From: Climacteris rufus
Lineage: Eukaryota > Chordata > Aves > Passeriformes > Climacteridae
Reading direction: 5' to 3'
Assembly: GCA_013398175.1 (NCBI GenBank)
Contig: VZRZ01001302.1
Location: 73,815 to 137,814 of the forward strand
DNA: 64,000 nt
In this document: positions 40,019-52,519 of the stretch, in pieces
Layout: the number at the start of each line of letters is the position of its first letter
How positions within the stretch are numbered: position 1 is the first letter of the stretch
Translations under genes and position numbers: made by a program
Notes under the pieces: model-generated
What the model saw: only the letters and a program-made list of their open reading frames with translations
The model's database searches: none
Told to the model about the DNA's origin: nothing

Positions 40019-43000
40019 ATCTTGGTTTTGTCCTCAAAACTATTTCCACATATGCTTGAAATTGAGAATTATGAAGCTTCAGTCCAGTGCTGCAATAATA
40101 AGCTGTCAGATGGATGAGTTTTCAGGGTAGTTGTTAAAATGTACTGGTCAAGACTGAAGTTCAGTTTGCAGGAGCGATGCTTCTAACTAGGGGCAACCAG
40201 GGAGAGAGAAGGAAATTAAAGAAATCATGCTGTTTCCTTCCTGTCAGCTATAATACATATTTTGGGTGCAGCAAAATGTATAGAAGCATTATGCAAGCAG
40301 TACAGAGCTCTCAATGTGCCCCTCTGGATAAAATAAGGTGCTTGTATTACTCTGATAGGGTAGAAGCTGGCATCTTCTTTCCAGCACTGACTTGGGAAAA
40401 GGAAGACTGTAACTGAAATAGCAGCTTGGAAAAACTGCTTCATGGTTCAGTGGTTCTTTGTTGTTATTTTGTTTTAGCCCAGAAGCACTAAAATTAGCTG
40501 TCCTCTCCTCTTTGTTCTTATTTTCCTTGTGCTCCAAAGTTTGCAAAGTAGAAAATGAGTTGAGAAGCTGCTCTGCAGTTTAACCATCCGTGCACTGAAA
40601 ATCAGAGCCCTTGATCTGGAAGCTTAAAATGATAATTTTGATTTTCAGGGTTTCTTCTGCAGTTTCTCTCATTATGTGCCATCTTCTAGCATAAATTGCT
40701 CTTTGGTCATATAAAATTACGTTGAATTGGTTTATGCTGACAATTTTGCTCTAAATTTATAAGAGCGAGTTCAGTTCTATGCCCTTCTCACTGTCCTCTG
40801 TTTTCTTTTGAGTAGCAATAGATGCACAGTCTGTGTGACAGATAGGCTATTGAAATTAGTTCACTAAAAACAGGCTCTGCTCTTCAGAAAATTAAAAACC
40901 TGATGTCTGCAATGTTGTGTTCTTCTGCAAGGGTAAACAGAAAATGAGGCAGAGGAGCTTAGAGGTGACACAGATGTGACTTTGTCATCATTAAAATGTT
41001 TCTTGAAAAAGACTGTCCTGATTCATGAGAATCTTTTTTATTTGAGTGTTTCTTCTGAGTTGCAGCATTAGTCATCTAGAATCATGTATGCTGTCTGCAG
41101 TTCTTTTTAAGGATCTTTGCTTGTCCCTTTATTTTTCTTCTTTCTCATAGCGGTATGTGAACCTTTAAGCACAAAGCTAACTTTTTCACCTCAATTACTC
41201 TTGACATGTTAAGTCAGCTTTATCCACAAATAACTGTGCTAGAAATAAGGCTTTTGTTTTTCATTTATTTATTTTCTACCCATGCCTGGACTTGGGTTTG
41301 AATTAAAGGCCTCACAATCAATTTTGTGGAAAAACAGCACATAGCCCAAGGTTTTGTTTTTCTTTGAAATCTGCAAGACAGCTACAAGGAATCTTTTCAA
41401 TTCTTTGCAAGAGCAGCAAAGCTGCTGTTCTTATGAACCCAGTTGCTTGTGGGTCTGCTTTTGGCATGATGAAATCACTGGGGTTTGAAGAGCTGAATAT
41501 TTGCAAATCACCTAAAGCACCAGTCTTTTGCTACAGGCTGCCTTGGCCTTTCAAGGCTTAATGCATGGTGCAAAGCTGGTATTTGCTTCCTTGTAGTTTC
41601 TACTTGCAGAGGAGGATAAGGAAAGGAAGAGCACTTGGAAGTTTTTCATGGGCAGGTAAAGCACTTTTGTGGGGTACTTTCTGCAAATGTGTTTTGGTTA
41701 AAACATGGATGGGGAGAAGAAGGATCTGCTGTGTGTGTAGAGCAAGTGGCAAAGTACTGAGGTGGGTGCCTCACTGTGTGGCTCACTGCTAGTGAAGATA
41801 CCAGCTTGTGGGTTTGAGTGGGGAAACTGCTTTATTGGAGCCTTTCCTGGAGCTGGCATAGCAGGGTCAGCATGACTTCACCTGTGGACAGTCCAAGTTG
41901 TTGATTCCTTCAGTGCTGGTAGCACAGTGGTGGCTGCTGGTGTTGCATGCTCTGAAGTCAGAAATCTGTACAGCACTGAAGTGATGCATCCCATACATGT
42001 AGCTGGAAAGGTGCCTTATCCATTTTGTTGCAGGTGTTGAAAGGATGCCATGGTGGACTGAGATTGTTTGAAGTGCTTGACACTGAGGTGCTTAAAAGGC
42101 AAAGACAGTGAAAAAGGGTTGTTGTGAATGCAGCTTGCCATTGATCCTATAATCCCCCATGATACCTATTAATTTGAATTTCTATATAACAGCAATGTTT
42201 GGGGCAAGTGAAAAAGTGTGAAATTTCTGTCTTTTCATACATAAAACCTAGCACTACAAAGGATGTCTCTTGCAGGTTTGCAAACTTTTAAAAAAATCTC
42301 TGTAGTTGTGAAGCTCCAGAGGGTTATTGCAGTTAGTGGTATCATTGTGTTTGTATAAATTGTGAAATGGGCAAATGAGAAACATAAAAAAAAAAGTTAC
42401 ACTTTTTTTTTTTTAATGTTGAAAGTACATTATATGTCACACTAGTTACCTAAAAGTGCTAAATCCAGTAATTGTTCATGTAGAGAAAGGACAAGTCATA
42501 GTGGTTCCCAACATGATCTGATTTCATATTGAGTTCAAAGTATGCACATCTCTAATGCCGAATGTACTTTGCATACATTTGGATCCAGTGGATATATCTG
42601 CACTATATGTAAAACACCATTGAAATACATAACATTGATACATTTGGCAGGATTTATAAACTTTTCTGGTGCTGACAAAACAGTCATTCTTTGCTGTTTC
42701 AAGGTGAAGGCCAAAAATAAGCACTTCAATTTATGATAAATAGCCTGTGCATTAGATGTTGTCAAGGGCTCTTGAGTTAAACATGCTTGAAATTTTTAGA
42801 TCAGGCTGGTTTTGAGAGATGATGTGCCAAAATAGAGCTGGAAAATTTTGACAGTGGTACTGCAATTTTTTCATTTTTTCAATCACAGAAGGGTACAGGC
42901 CTGAAGGAAACAAACCTGTATTTTGTTACCTCCCAGTGATGCTTTGAACCTACTGATAAGTGTAGACATCGAAAGGAGAAGAAAAAATTGTTTTGTATCC

Positions 43001-43469
43001 TGTCCCCCTAAATGGCTGCATGTCAGAGTTTATTTTGCTCATGTTGTAACAGTGGTACTGCTTCTCTGTAGGAGCATTCTGTGGCTGTGAGCCTCTCTGG
43101 CAGCTTGCTTTCACGCCTGCAACTTGGCTTGTTTGATTCTACACAAAAAATTCTGCTGAAAATGATCTGGACACAAGGCTGTAGGCATTCTTGTTGCTGC
43201 TGTTCCAGAAAAATAGGCACAAGCTGGGAAAAAGAAGAGATTTCCAGTGGCAAATTTATTAGGCTGTAAAAAAACTTATCCAGAGGGTTAGAAATCTGTA
43301 GAACTTTTCTGCTGAGTTGCAGGTTAAGTATTGTAGAGAGCACTTGGTAGAAGCTGCTGCTTTTGAGCTTCAGGTTTTGGTGGGAAGAAAGCCAAGGCCA
43401 AGCCCTTGGCCCTCTTCTTCCAATATCTGAACTCTCTGCCTGAGCTGTGGTAAAATCCCGTATTTCCCT
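40019..43469 (+). other. SERGEF: SERGEF intron between CR1 and probable LTR
   Basis: AT-rich intron. The only notable structure is an A/T hairpin at 42386-42412. A 154-codon minus-strand open frame at 43023-43487 resembles nothing I know and is probably chance. Confidence 0.7.
42386..42412. repeat. A10-GT / AC-T10 hairpin
   Basis: Ten A plus GT pair exactly with AC plus ten T around a 3-nt loop (TAC). It is a perfect 12-bp stem made almost entirely of A-T pairs, followed by two further T. Confidence 0.9.
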
Positions 43470-43753
43470 TGTGTTACCTGTGCCCATATCTCAGATGCCA
43501 TACATGGCTATGCCCTGGAAAGCTCTTCCCCACTGGTCACTTTGAAATATGCTGTTCCCCATTGGGTGTTTCCTGGTCCCATCTCCCTTTAAAAGAGCCC
43601 TGCAGGGCTTCTTCTGGGCTCTTTCTTCTGGGTTACTCAGCCATCTGGGTAACTCTGGACTCTCACAAAGCAACACTGGATTCACAATAAACGGCTGATA
43701 TCCCAAGGAAGAGCCCTCTGTCTGAGCCTTTTATTCTCGCTGGCGCTATCACA
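43470..43753 (+). mobile_element. Probable short retroviral LTR (solo)
   Basis: The segment begins TGTGTTACC and ends GGCGCTATCACA, so the ends are near-inverted (TGTGTTA against TGTGATA). Inside, in LTR order, are a TTTAAAAG TATA-like box at about 43588-43595, a CTCTTTCTTCTGGGTTACTC stretch that would lie in R, a polyadenylation signal AATAAA at 43686-43691, and a T-rich segment (CTTTTATTCTCGC) before the end. The flanks are TCCCT and CCACT, which are not a clear target duplication, so the exact limits could be wrong. I see no primer-binding site or gag-like sequence after it. A solo LTR with a decayed target duplication is the simplest reading; the retrovirus class is not assigned. Confidence 0.55.
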
Positions 43754-46700
43754 CCACTCCTAGGGAAACTCATCCTAGAAGAGCCAGCAGAAACAGGTTA
43801 TCTGCAGTAGCCAGGACTCTGACCTTTGGGAGAGTTACACAGCTCATGCGGGCAGGGATCACGCACGCATAAAAGCGCTGTCGCTACTTCGAGAGCATTC
43901 CCTTAGCGCTTTAAAGTATCTGTTTTAGTCAGGGAGTGCTGGATAGCAGACTTTCATGGTTTGATTGTCAGTGAGTCCTGCTCTCTTCTGTATGTGTCTG
44001 ACAGCATAATAAAATTAGATAGTGTTTCCCCACACTCTCCTCAGTCAGAAACAGAACTGAAGCCGAAATACATCTCTTAGGAATAAGGCATGTTCACTTC
44101 TTGGTAATTTTACCCCCAAAATCAGATTTCAGACTTCTGACACCTCTGATCAGGGACAGCTCTGTTGTGTTGCAGGAATATACCTCGAGTCTGTTCCTGG
44201 AGGGCAGAAAATTTGTTTTATGAAGGTGAGTTTATAGCACTGCAGTTCTGAAATCAGAACTATGATGTAAGTCTGGGAGTCAACTTGAAGGCAGAGTATC
44301 AAATTCTTCCTGAAAAGTTTTATACTCATCTACTGGGTGTACTAAAAAGGCATTTTTGAATAGGCAGCATTCGCTTTGAAAAACTAATATGGATATCAAG
44401 TAACTTTGTGGTTTGTGGTTGCTTCACTTGTCAGGTGGTACTGGTTATGCAAGTAACATTTGAGTGCTCTGCAGTCCCTAGAAGAGGGAAAGTTGGGGTT
44501 TAAGGTGTTTGTGAGATTTCCTGTCTTGCTGACAGCTCTTCTCACTTCTTAAAAGAGAGGATGACTTGGCAACCTACAAAAGCCCCTTATTAAGTGCTTG
44601 GATTTTTGAGCTATGTTGTTCTAAAGATACTATCACCTGTCCTCTGAAGTTTGAAAGTAGTGCACACTGCTCAGATCAGTAGCTAAACTGTCTGAGTGGT
44701 GTCCTCAGCTGTGCTGCAGTCCCCTTGTAACTGCTTGAGAGAATTGGAGCAGTTTAGAACAATAGCCCAATAGCCCTGGGTCTGACTGCAGGCTGGAGGG
44801 GGACTCGTGGTGCCAGCACTGGCTTCTGGAGCCTCCTGACAGCCCCAGGGTCTGGGGTGCAGTGCTGCCACAGGGAAAACCTCTGGCATGCAAAGCTCAG
44901 GGGGCTGCAGGGCTGCTCAAGTGTGCATTGCAGGCGCTGTGACCCCAGGGAAAGGCTGGGGACAAGTGGCACCAGCCGGGCTGTGCTGTGGTCTGTACTG
45001 CCAGAGCCAGGGCTGTGCTGATGTTTGGGCTGGCTGGAGGTGAGCCAGGGTTCTGCAAGGCTCCAAGGGCTCCTGAGTGCTAGCAAAGGGCTGCACCAAC
45101 ACAGTGCAACATTCCAGGCTGGGCTGGGTTGGGATGTGACTTCAGTGAGTGGGTCAGCCAGCACCTCTCCGTGCAGGTGCTCCGGTGCTGGCTCTAGCAC
45201 CCAAACCAGTTGGTTTAAGGACAGCCTGGGTTTTGTGCACTGTGCAGTCACCCCTGTACTGCACTGCAGATATTTGTAAAGTTATGTTCTGGGGTTTGGC
45301 CTCTGCATCTGGGATTTGGGGGGTGCAGAAGTTGAATGAAGTTGTGCTCAGGCTGCAGTTTTTGCTCTGTACCTCCAAGAGAGCCAAAATAAAGTCTCTT
45401 TTCCTCGTATCCACAAAAAAAGCTACAGAGAACCAAAACTGGATGAGAAATAGAACAGCCTAAGGCATTCTGAGAAAGCAGATATTAAGACAACTGTTAG
45501 AAATAGTGGTTTATGTCTCTAAACTATTTATAGTGTAGTCATGATATCTCCAAAGAGAGCAATACTATATCACCAACATTGATAGTGGTGCTCTGAATAG
45601 AGAACAGAATGCAAGACAGTACAGATGGCTGACAGACTGCAGCAAATTCCAGCTAATGAAGAAATGCAGTATGTTTGTTTACGTGCAAGTTGAAACAGTT
45701 GGCTGTTAAAATTGGTTTTAAATCCAGCTCTGAGCTGTGTAAACATAGATCACCCTTATGTTGCTAATAATAAAATCCATGTTTGCATTTAAAAAAAATG
45801 AAGGCTTTCCTTTTGACAGCATTGCTGCAGTTTGATAACTTGGCTGTTCGGTATTCGATGATCTTCAGTTCATGTGCAAATTAATGCTGCAAGAAACAAA
45901 ACCAGTTTACTGAGTGAAATTATGCTTAACCTCAAATTGTGAATCTATATCCTTGAAGTGTAGGTTTTATGATTAGATTCTGGAAAAAAGATATAATTTG
46001 TGTAAATTTTGCAATGCCCTCGACATGTGATTCAAACAGAGCAAACAGTGAAGACCCAGGCATTCTGCTGAACTGCTTCATCCAGCAGAGCAGGTTGTAG
46101 TTTTTCTAGGAGTTTACTCTGTGAATTGTGGGGGATGGGAGTGGCTGATTCCTGAATTTTGAGTATGAATTTCTGATCATAGCAGTGTTTCCCCTGCCTC
46201 CTTTAAAAAATGGCATTTTTGAGCAGCCAGCAAATCTGTTGTTATTTAATATTAGCACAGTGATGCCATATAATAGGAATACTGCAATCTCTTGTGTATC
46301 AGGAAGAGACAGACACAGGAAGAATAAAATGAGGAATTATTAGTACATGCTTTTCTGTAATACATTTCCAAAATACATGATTTGCTTGTCAGAGTATTTC
46401 TGAGAATAAGTTCACTTTGCTGGGGCAGCATTCATCTCATTTGCTATCATTTTTTAGAAGTATCATCTGTATTACAGAGAGCTGTTAAAATTCTGGAACA
46501 CGTTTCAAATGTAACTTATTTGCTCTTGTTTCCCTTGCTGATGGGTGTTTAGAATGCATTTGCTGGTAAGAATTATCTGACAATGAAAATGTACTTTATT
46601 CTCCAGCAGCAAGTGCAGGCAGCTGTTCTGCAGTTGACCACAGTGGGGTCAGTTCTGGAGTTGCCCACTGACAGGGAGAAAGCAGTAAATAGGATGGGTT

Positions 46701-49700
46701 GTTGTTTGTTTACTTTGCCATAACATTTAAGGACTTATCGTGCAGATGATGTGCTGTGTTATCTCAGAGCATTATAGAACTGCAGAAGGTGAGATAAATC
46801 ACTTCCTTGTGTGATTGGCTTTCAGAAGCATGTATGTGCCTGTGCAAATGACAGTCCTCGCATGTGGGCTGGAGAGAGGGAGACCAAAAAGTCCTCTGTG
46901 ATGTATACACACATACATGCATATAGTTTATGCTGATGAGGTGGGTTTTTCACTTCACAGATTGTAGTGTGATGGACAGTTGCTGATTCATGGAGAAAAA
47001 CAACCCTCCTGCCAAGAACTGGAAATCTGCCATGATGCTAAATGATCTGAGATCCCACTCCCATGGGCATGTGTGGATTTGCAAATCAACCAAGAGTCAG
47101 CCTACTGAGCACAGTAACACTGAAAGTACCATCAAAACCAATGTTTATTTTGTGGTTTTTCTCTGACTTCGTACTCCAGGACTAAGACGCAATTTAAGGA
47201 TTGCATCTTAGATTATATCCCCTAAAGTGCTTTCTTGATTTGCCAAATATTTATTACTTATGTAGTTTTCCATGTAAACCAGAATTCGTTCTACTTTTAC
47301 AGCCAGAATTTTTTAACAGATGTTCAAGCAGTAACAATTCAGATTAGAGCCTTGGATTCCTAGACAGCTTTTGTTTGATTAAAAACAATAACAAATGCTT
47401 TGGAGAGGGAAATATATCATAGCAGGACTCAATGGGTGTTTGGATGCCAGTATTGAGCATTTCACATAAAAAAAGCAAACAAAAATCTCTATAGTCTCTT
47501 GAAAGGATATAAATTTTTATGGACCCTAAAAATAGACTTTGTATGTTATTGTGTAACTGTCTGGTGAGGGTTTCTGTTATGTGTTTGTGAAATACTTGTC
47601 ACTGGAGTGGGCTGATCCAGTACAGTAATTCATTTGCTCTTCCTAGACTCCAAGGCCTCACTATGTATTCTCTACTTGCATTGAGTAGATGGGAGGTTAG
47701 AGAAGAGACTTGTGAAGGTCTAGGTTTAGTTTTGTGGTGCATGGCTCAGTAAGCTAAAATCAAATGAGCTATGAAATTTAGTCCTGAGGAAAAACTGTCA
47801 AGAGGATCTCTGCTTTGCCAGACTCTTTGCCCTGGGACTGCCCTGAGGGTGATCTTATCTTCAATAAATAACAAGACAGCAAAATAATCTCTTAGTGGTC
47901 GTGTTGATCTCATCTATAGGTAGGAACAAAGCAGCTCTGTGCCTCTAAGTACCTTCTTTGTTTGCCAGGTGTCTATGAGTTATGGTAGACCTGTCACTAC
48001 CAACTCCTGACTGTGTCCTTCCCGCAGAGTCCTGTTTGATTCTGTCTGCTTGTCTTGCATTTCAATGTGAAATAATTGGTGTGAGGGCACTGGTGGGTAA
48101 AAGATAAAGCCTAGAGTAGTTTTTTGATGTTGAGTTTCTTCTATGTCTACACAGCTGCTACTTTAAGGGTGCTGCTTTATGCAAGCTGTGCTTCTTGCAG
48201 GGTTCCTTAGTCATAAAAATGCAAGTCTGGATTGCATCTTCCATCTGAAGATGGGAGGTCCTCCTTGGGTCAAGGTAATGAGTGATGAAATATAATTACC
48301 TAGTACATTATTATAATGACTCATATATTTTTAGGTGCCTGTGGTATGAAATTTGGATGAATTGCACATTCTGATGGATGTTTAATTTTGTTTTCTCTTG
48401 CTGTTGGCTAGTATCACACCACTTAATGGATAATCAGCCTTCTTGTTGCAGAGATTTTACATAAGCACTTTGAGGTCCATTTTTGGGAATCTTCAGTTTA
48501 TTTAGTGAATTAGTGTGATTATGGTAGTGCAAATGCAAAAAAACCCCAAACCATCGTGCCATCAGTTGGTGTGGCATCTGCCAAGCTACAAGATTTTTTT
48601 TAGTATTAGTTCTTGCTCACCAGCACCACTGGTCATATTGCATGTGAATAAACTCCTGCAAAGCATTGAACTTACCTTCTTCACAGTGCACAGTGGGACT
48701 GCTTTGCAAATAATTGTTCCTCATGCTCCCTCCTGTACATAATGTCTTCTATAAATGATGCACACCTGTAAGGCACTCGTTGCCCCAGAGTGTCTCTTGC
48801 TGTACTTAATTTTCTGTTGCTGCTTTTATTTGTCATCAATCAATGCATTTGTGCTGTTTTTACTGTTTGAAATTCAGTGTTCCTAATCTTAAGTAATTTA
48901 AAATGTTTTGGTATAATGACTCTGAATAACTCTCAAAACTTTTTTGATAAGAACCTGAGTTTTTAAAGTACAAAAATATTCTACTGTCTTTCCAAAGAGA
49001 GAGTTGGTAAGACTGTTAAATGTTTCCTATCTCAGTGCCTTCTACATGCAAAATACTAGCAATGTCTGGTGTTCCTGCATTGTTTTCACTGCAGAACTCT
49101 ACAGTTAACTTCAGTGCCCAGGAAGGAAGTATAAATTCCAAATATAGTGAATTACTGCCATATAACCTATGGGCTTAGCAGTTGAATTTCTTAAACTGAG
49201 GCCCAGGTTATGGTCATTTATTACAATATTTCCCTGTAAAGGAAGGGAGATGCCTGAGGTTTTTTGCAGAGAAAGGAAATATGACCAAATTTCTTGATCT
49301 CAGAGGCATTCACATGCTATACCTTAACTTGGGAGCCAGAACAGTCTTAGCGGTCTGGTATAATCATGAATGTTTCAAAGCAAATTTATCCTTTATACAT
49401 GTATGTGCAGGTTAAATCTGAAGTTAACTGCAAGTGCAAGTAGGTCTGAATTAATTCTAAGTGGCTGTGTCTGAAGGAGAAAATTGGTTCTGGTGCACGT
49501 AAGAAGATAATTTTAATAAGTGTAGTGAGATTGAGTTTACAGTTTCACTGGGCATTAAGGTGTGGAGTCCTTCTTTAGGTAAAAATAAATGAGAGTAGAA
49601 GGAATTATGGCAGGTTTTAAGTAGCACAAGCTATAAGATTGATTAGGTAATCCAGAGAAAAAGTACTAGCTCTAATAGCTTTTGCCATTTGCAGCCCTTG

Positions 49701-52519
49701 AATAGAAAAGATCTTTTGGATTTACTTTATGCCCAGCAGATTTAGCAGATTTAAAATAAAAAGGCATCTTTTAAATCTCTTGAAGACTTTGGTGTTGTTG
49801 TTGCGTTTGACGTAAGTTTATGGAAATGACTTCAGTGTAATTAGGCCCGGCTGCTACAGTACTTTTCCACTGGATTTACTCGGAGCTCGCGAATGTGTTG
49901 TAACGAACTGCACTGCAGGCTGCAGTATCTGATTGTCATGCCAGGAGCATCACTAGCGTAGAGCTAAATAGAGATTGGTGGGGAAAGTGGGTCAGGAAAC
50001 AGGCCTACTGTACCTGCAGAGACTTCAGAGTGCAGCGGCAGCAGAGCAGAGTGTCCACAGCATGGCACTGTCTTACAAAACATCGAGGGGAGAGGGGCTC
50101 AGGCAGTGCTTAGGATAGTGGGCAGGTCTGGGAGCTGGAGATGCTGCTGCTTTTATCCTCCCTTGTCTACCCTACTGTACACACTTGCTTTGCTGGGTGG
50201 TTTTACCAGTGCCCGTTTTAATTTTTTTCTTTCTTTCCATATAAACATTCACTGCCAGAGGTCAAAACCATCCTGTCCTGTAAGAGAGACTGCTAGAGAC
50301 TTGCATGCTCATTCGGGTAAGACAGTCCTAAATGTTGCTAAGGACTCTCCCACACTTTTCAGAGGTAGGAGAGGAAAAGGTGTGTAGGATGCTGCTCTGT
50401 AGACCTTGTTGAAAAAGGCTTTTCCGAGTGTTTCTTGCTTCAGTTGCAAAACTAGTCTTGCTAGAGGTGACATTCAGAATAAAATTACAGTACAAACAGA
50501 AAAAGAGCAATAAAAATGGAAGCATCTCTAAGCAACCGGTTGGACATGCCAAAATTACCCGAGAAGTGGAAACGACAAAACCAAGGGAGGGAAAAAAATC
50601 CCAGAAGAGCCATTATAAGAATTTTTACTCAAGTGTAAGAGGAAATGGTGAAAGGAACCAAAAAAGACAATTTTGGAGTTCTTCTGTTTCCTCTGCTGCC
50701 TGCCTTTGTCATTGTGGAGTTTAATTGTTGTGGCTCAAAATAGTCCCTTTTTGTAAGTCTTTTGGTATACTGTGTACTCATCTATGTCCTGACCTTAAGA
50801 GGAGATCTAAAGCAGGGAACATTAATAGACTAAAAAAACCATGTGAATTTTTAGCCTTAGACATAGTTATTTTCATTATACTTCATTTATGTGAGAAGGA
50901 ATACCTTTCATTTTGTTTTATTCCTGAGATCTACTTGAGATTTGAGACCTAAGAGAAGGAGGGAAAGACAGAAAGGTAGTTGTCTGTTTTTCAGTTAGGA
51001 AAGGTCCATACTAAAAGGGCATGTTTTTCAGGAATCTTGGAGTAGGAATCCACTATTAATCCAGAAAAAGGAAAAGGGTTGAATTCAGAGGACTTCAGAC
51101 TCTGGGTGCCAGATCTTGCAAGGTTCTTATGTTCTCGGCTTCCACTGAAGCTTCCAGTTTCTTGATAAATGGTGTAAATCCAAACACTTGTTGGCTTAAG
51201 TGGAAGGATTACCATTAAGTAGGTTAAAATAAAAATTGAGGGAGAAATAAGGCAGCTTGTACTTGCTACCCTGTTTGTCTTAAGCTCAGAGACTTGATGG
51301 GAGTGGGAGATGAGACACAACCATTCCATACTAAGCAAAACAATGCAATGCAGAGGGCATGATCATGTGTCTTCAACCTGCTTTAATTCATCTTGGCTTG
51401 AATTGTTATGCAGAACATACCCACACTGGTACAGCATGGGCAGGGCAGATGACCATTGTGCCAGTAACTCTTTCCCATCCTGACTGTAGGGAAATCAGTT
51501 GTGCGGAGCAGTCAGACACCTGAAGAGTCTTCTGTTTTATTTTGTGTTGCACATAGAATGATACTGAGAAAATGCCTTTGAAAACAAGGCTTTGGTTTGT
51601 AAGTAGCTTGGATACTCAAAAAAAGAGACATCCTCAGTGTCATAATTTCCAGACTGTGTAATAAATGAATGATAACATTAATAGCATTTCAAAGACAGGA
51701 GAATAAATGCCTCAGACTGAGACACTTTCAGTTGCTGTAGTAGCGTAGACAGTTTAGGGAACTGAATATATTAAAATTCATGGATGCTAGCAGCATTAGC
51801 TTAATGTTTAAACCTGAGAGCAGTTTTACTGTGACAATTCAGCAGAGTAATCAAAACAAAAAAGAAATGTCTTCCCTACTATGATTATTGCAGATAAATC
51901 CTGTGAATTTCCCAGTGCAGGTTACTGAAATGGATAATGCTCTGTGTCACTGCTGCTTTTCAGAATCAGCTGCTCAGGGAATTCATTGACCATCTCATGG
52001 TTCACGTTCTGCCCTGCCTTCACACATTGCATTGAGCAGATTTTTCTAACCTCTCTGATTCTGCATTTGTACAGTGCTGTAAGCTGTTACAGCTCACAAG
52101 CCTTGATGTGGGGAGCATAAACATATAGGGGTAAGCAAATGTGTGCCAACAGTAGCAATGACAGCATTCTCTGGCTTTCACTCCAAAGGGAAATGACTTC
52201 AGTTCCTAAAAAGACAATTTACAACATGTGCCACAGGCTGTGGACAAGATCACGCAGGGTCTTATGTGCTATTTATGTTTAAATACCAAGTAAAGGTCTT
52301 ACTAAGCTGCCAAGGCTTTTCTTCTTGGTTGTTCTTTTATTTTGCTTTTAATTGTGGATGTGAAGTTAATGTGATAATGAAAGGAGAAGGTGAAACTGTA
52401 TATAGTCTTGGCTCACTTTCTGGACTTCTGTACTGCCTTGTTCTAGGCCTGCAATTGTGTCACCTGTGAAGTAGATTTTCTCCTGAGCAGTATTTTCCTG
52501 AATATGAATACTAGCTTGG
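43754..52519 (+). other. SERGEF: SERGEF intron between the LTR and a minus-strand CR1
   Basis: Intron with two small CpG-rich patches (about 43845-43915 and 49800-49970) in otherwise CpG-poor DNA, and a GC-richer block at about 44755-45425 that ends in AATAAA and a short A run (see findings). The rest, including 45426-49800 and 50000-52519, shows nothing I recognise. Confidence 0.7.

Noticed and set aside
43023..43487. 154-codon minus-strand frame
   Set aside because: No similarity that I recognise, and its start overlaps the edge of the probable LTR, so a conserved gene is unlikely.
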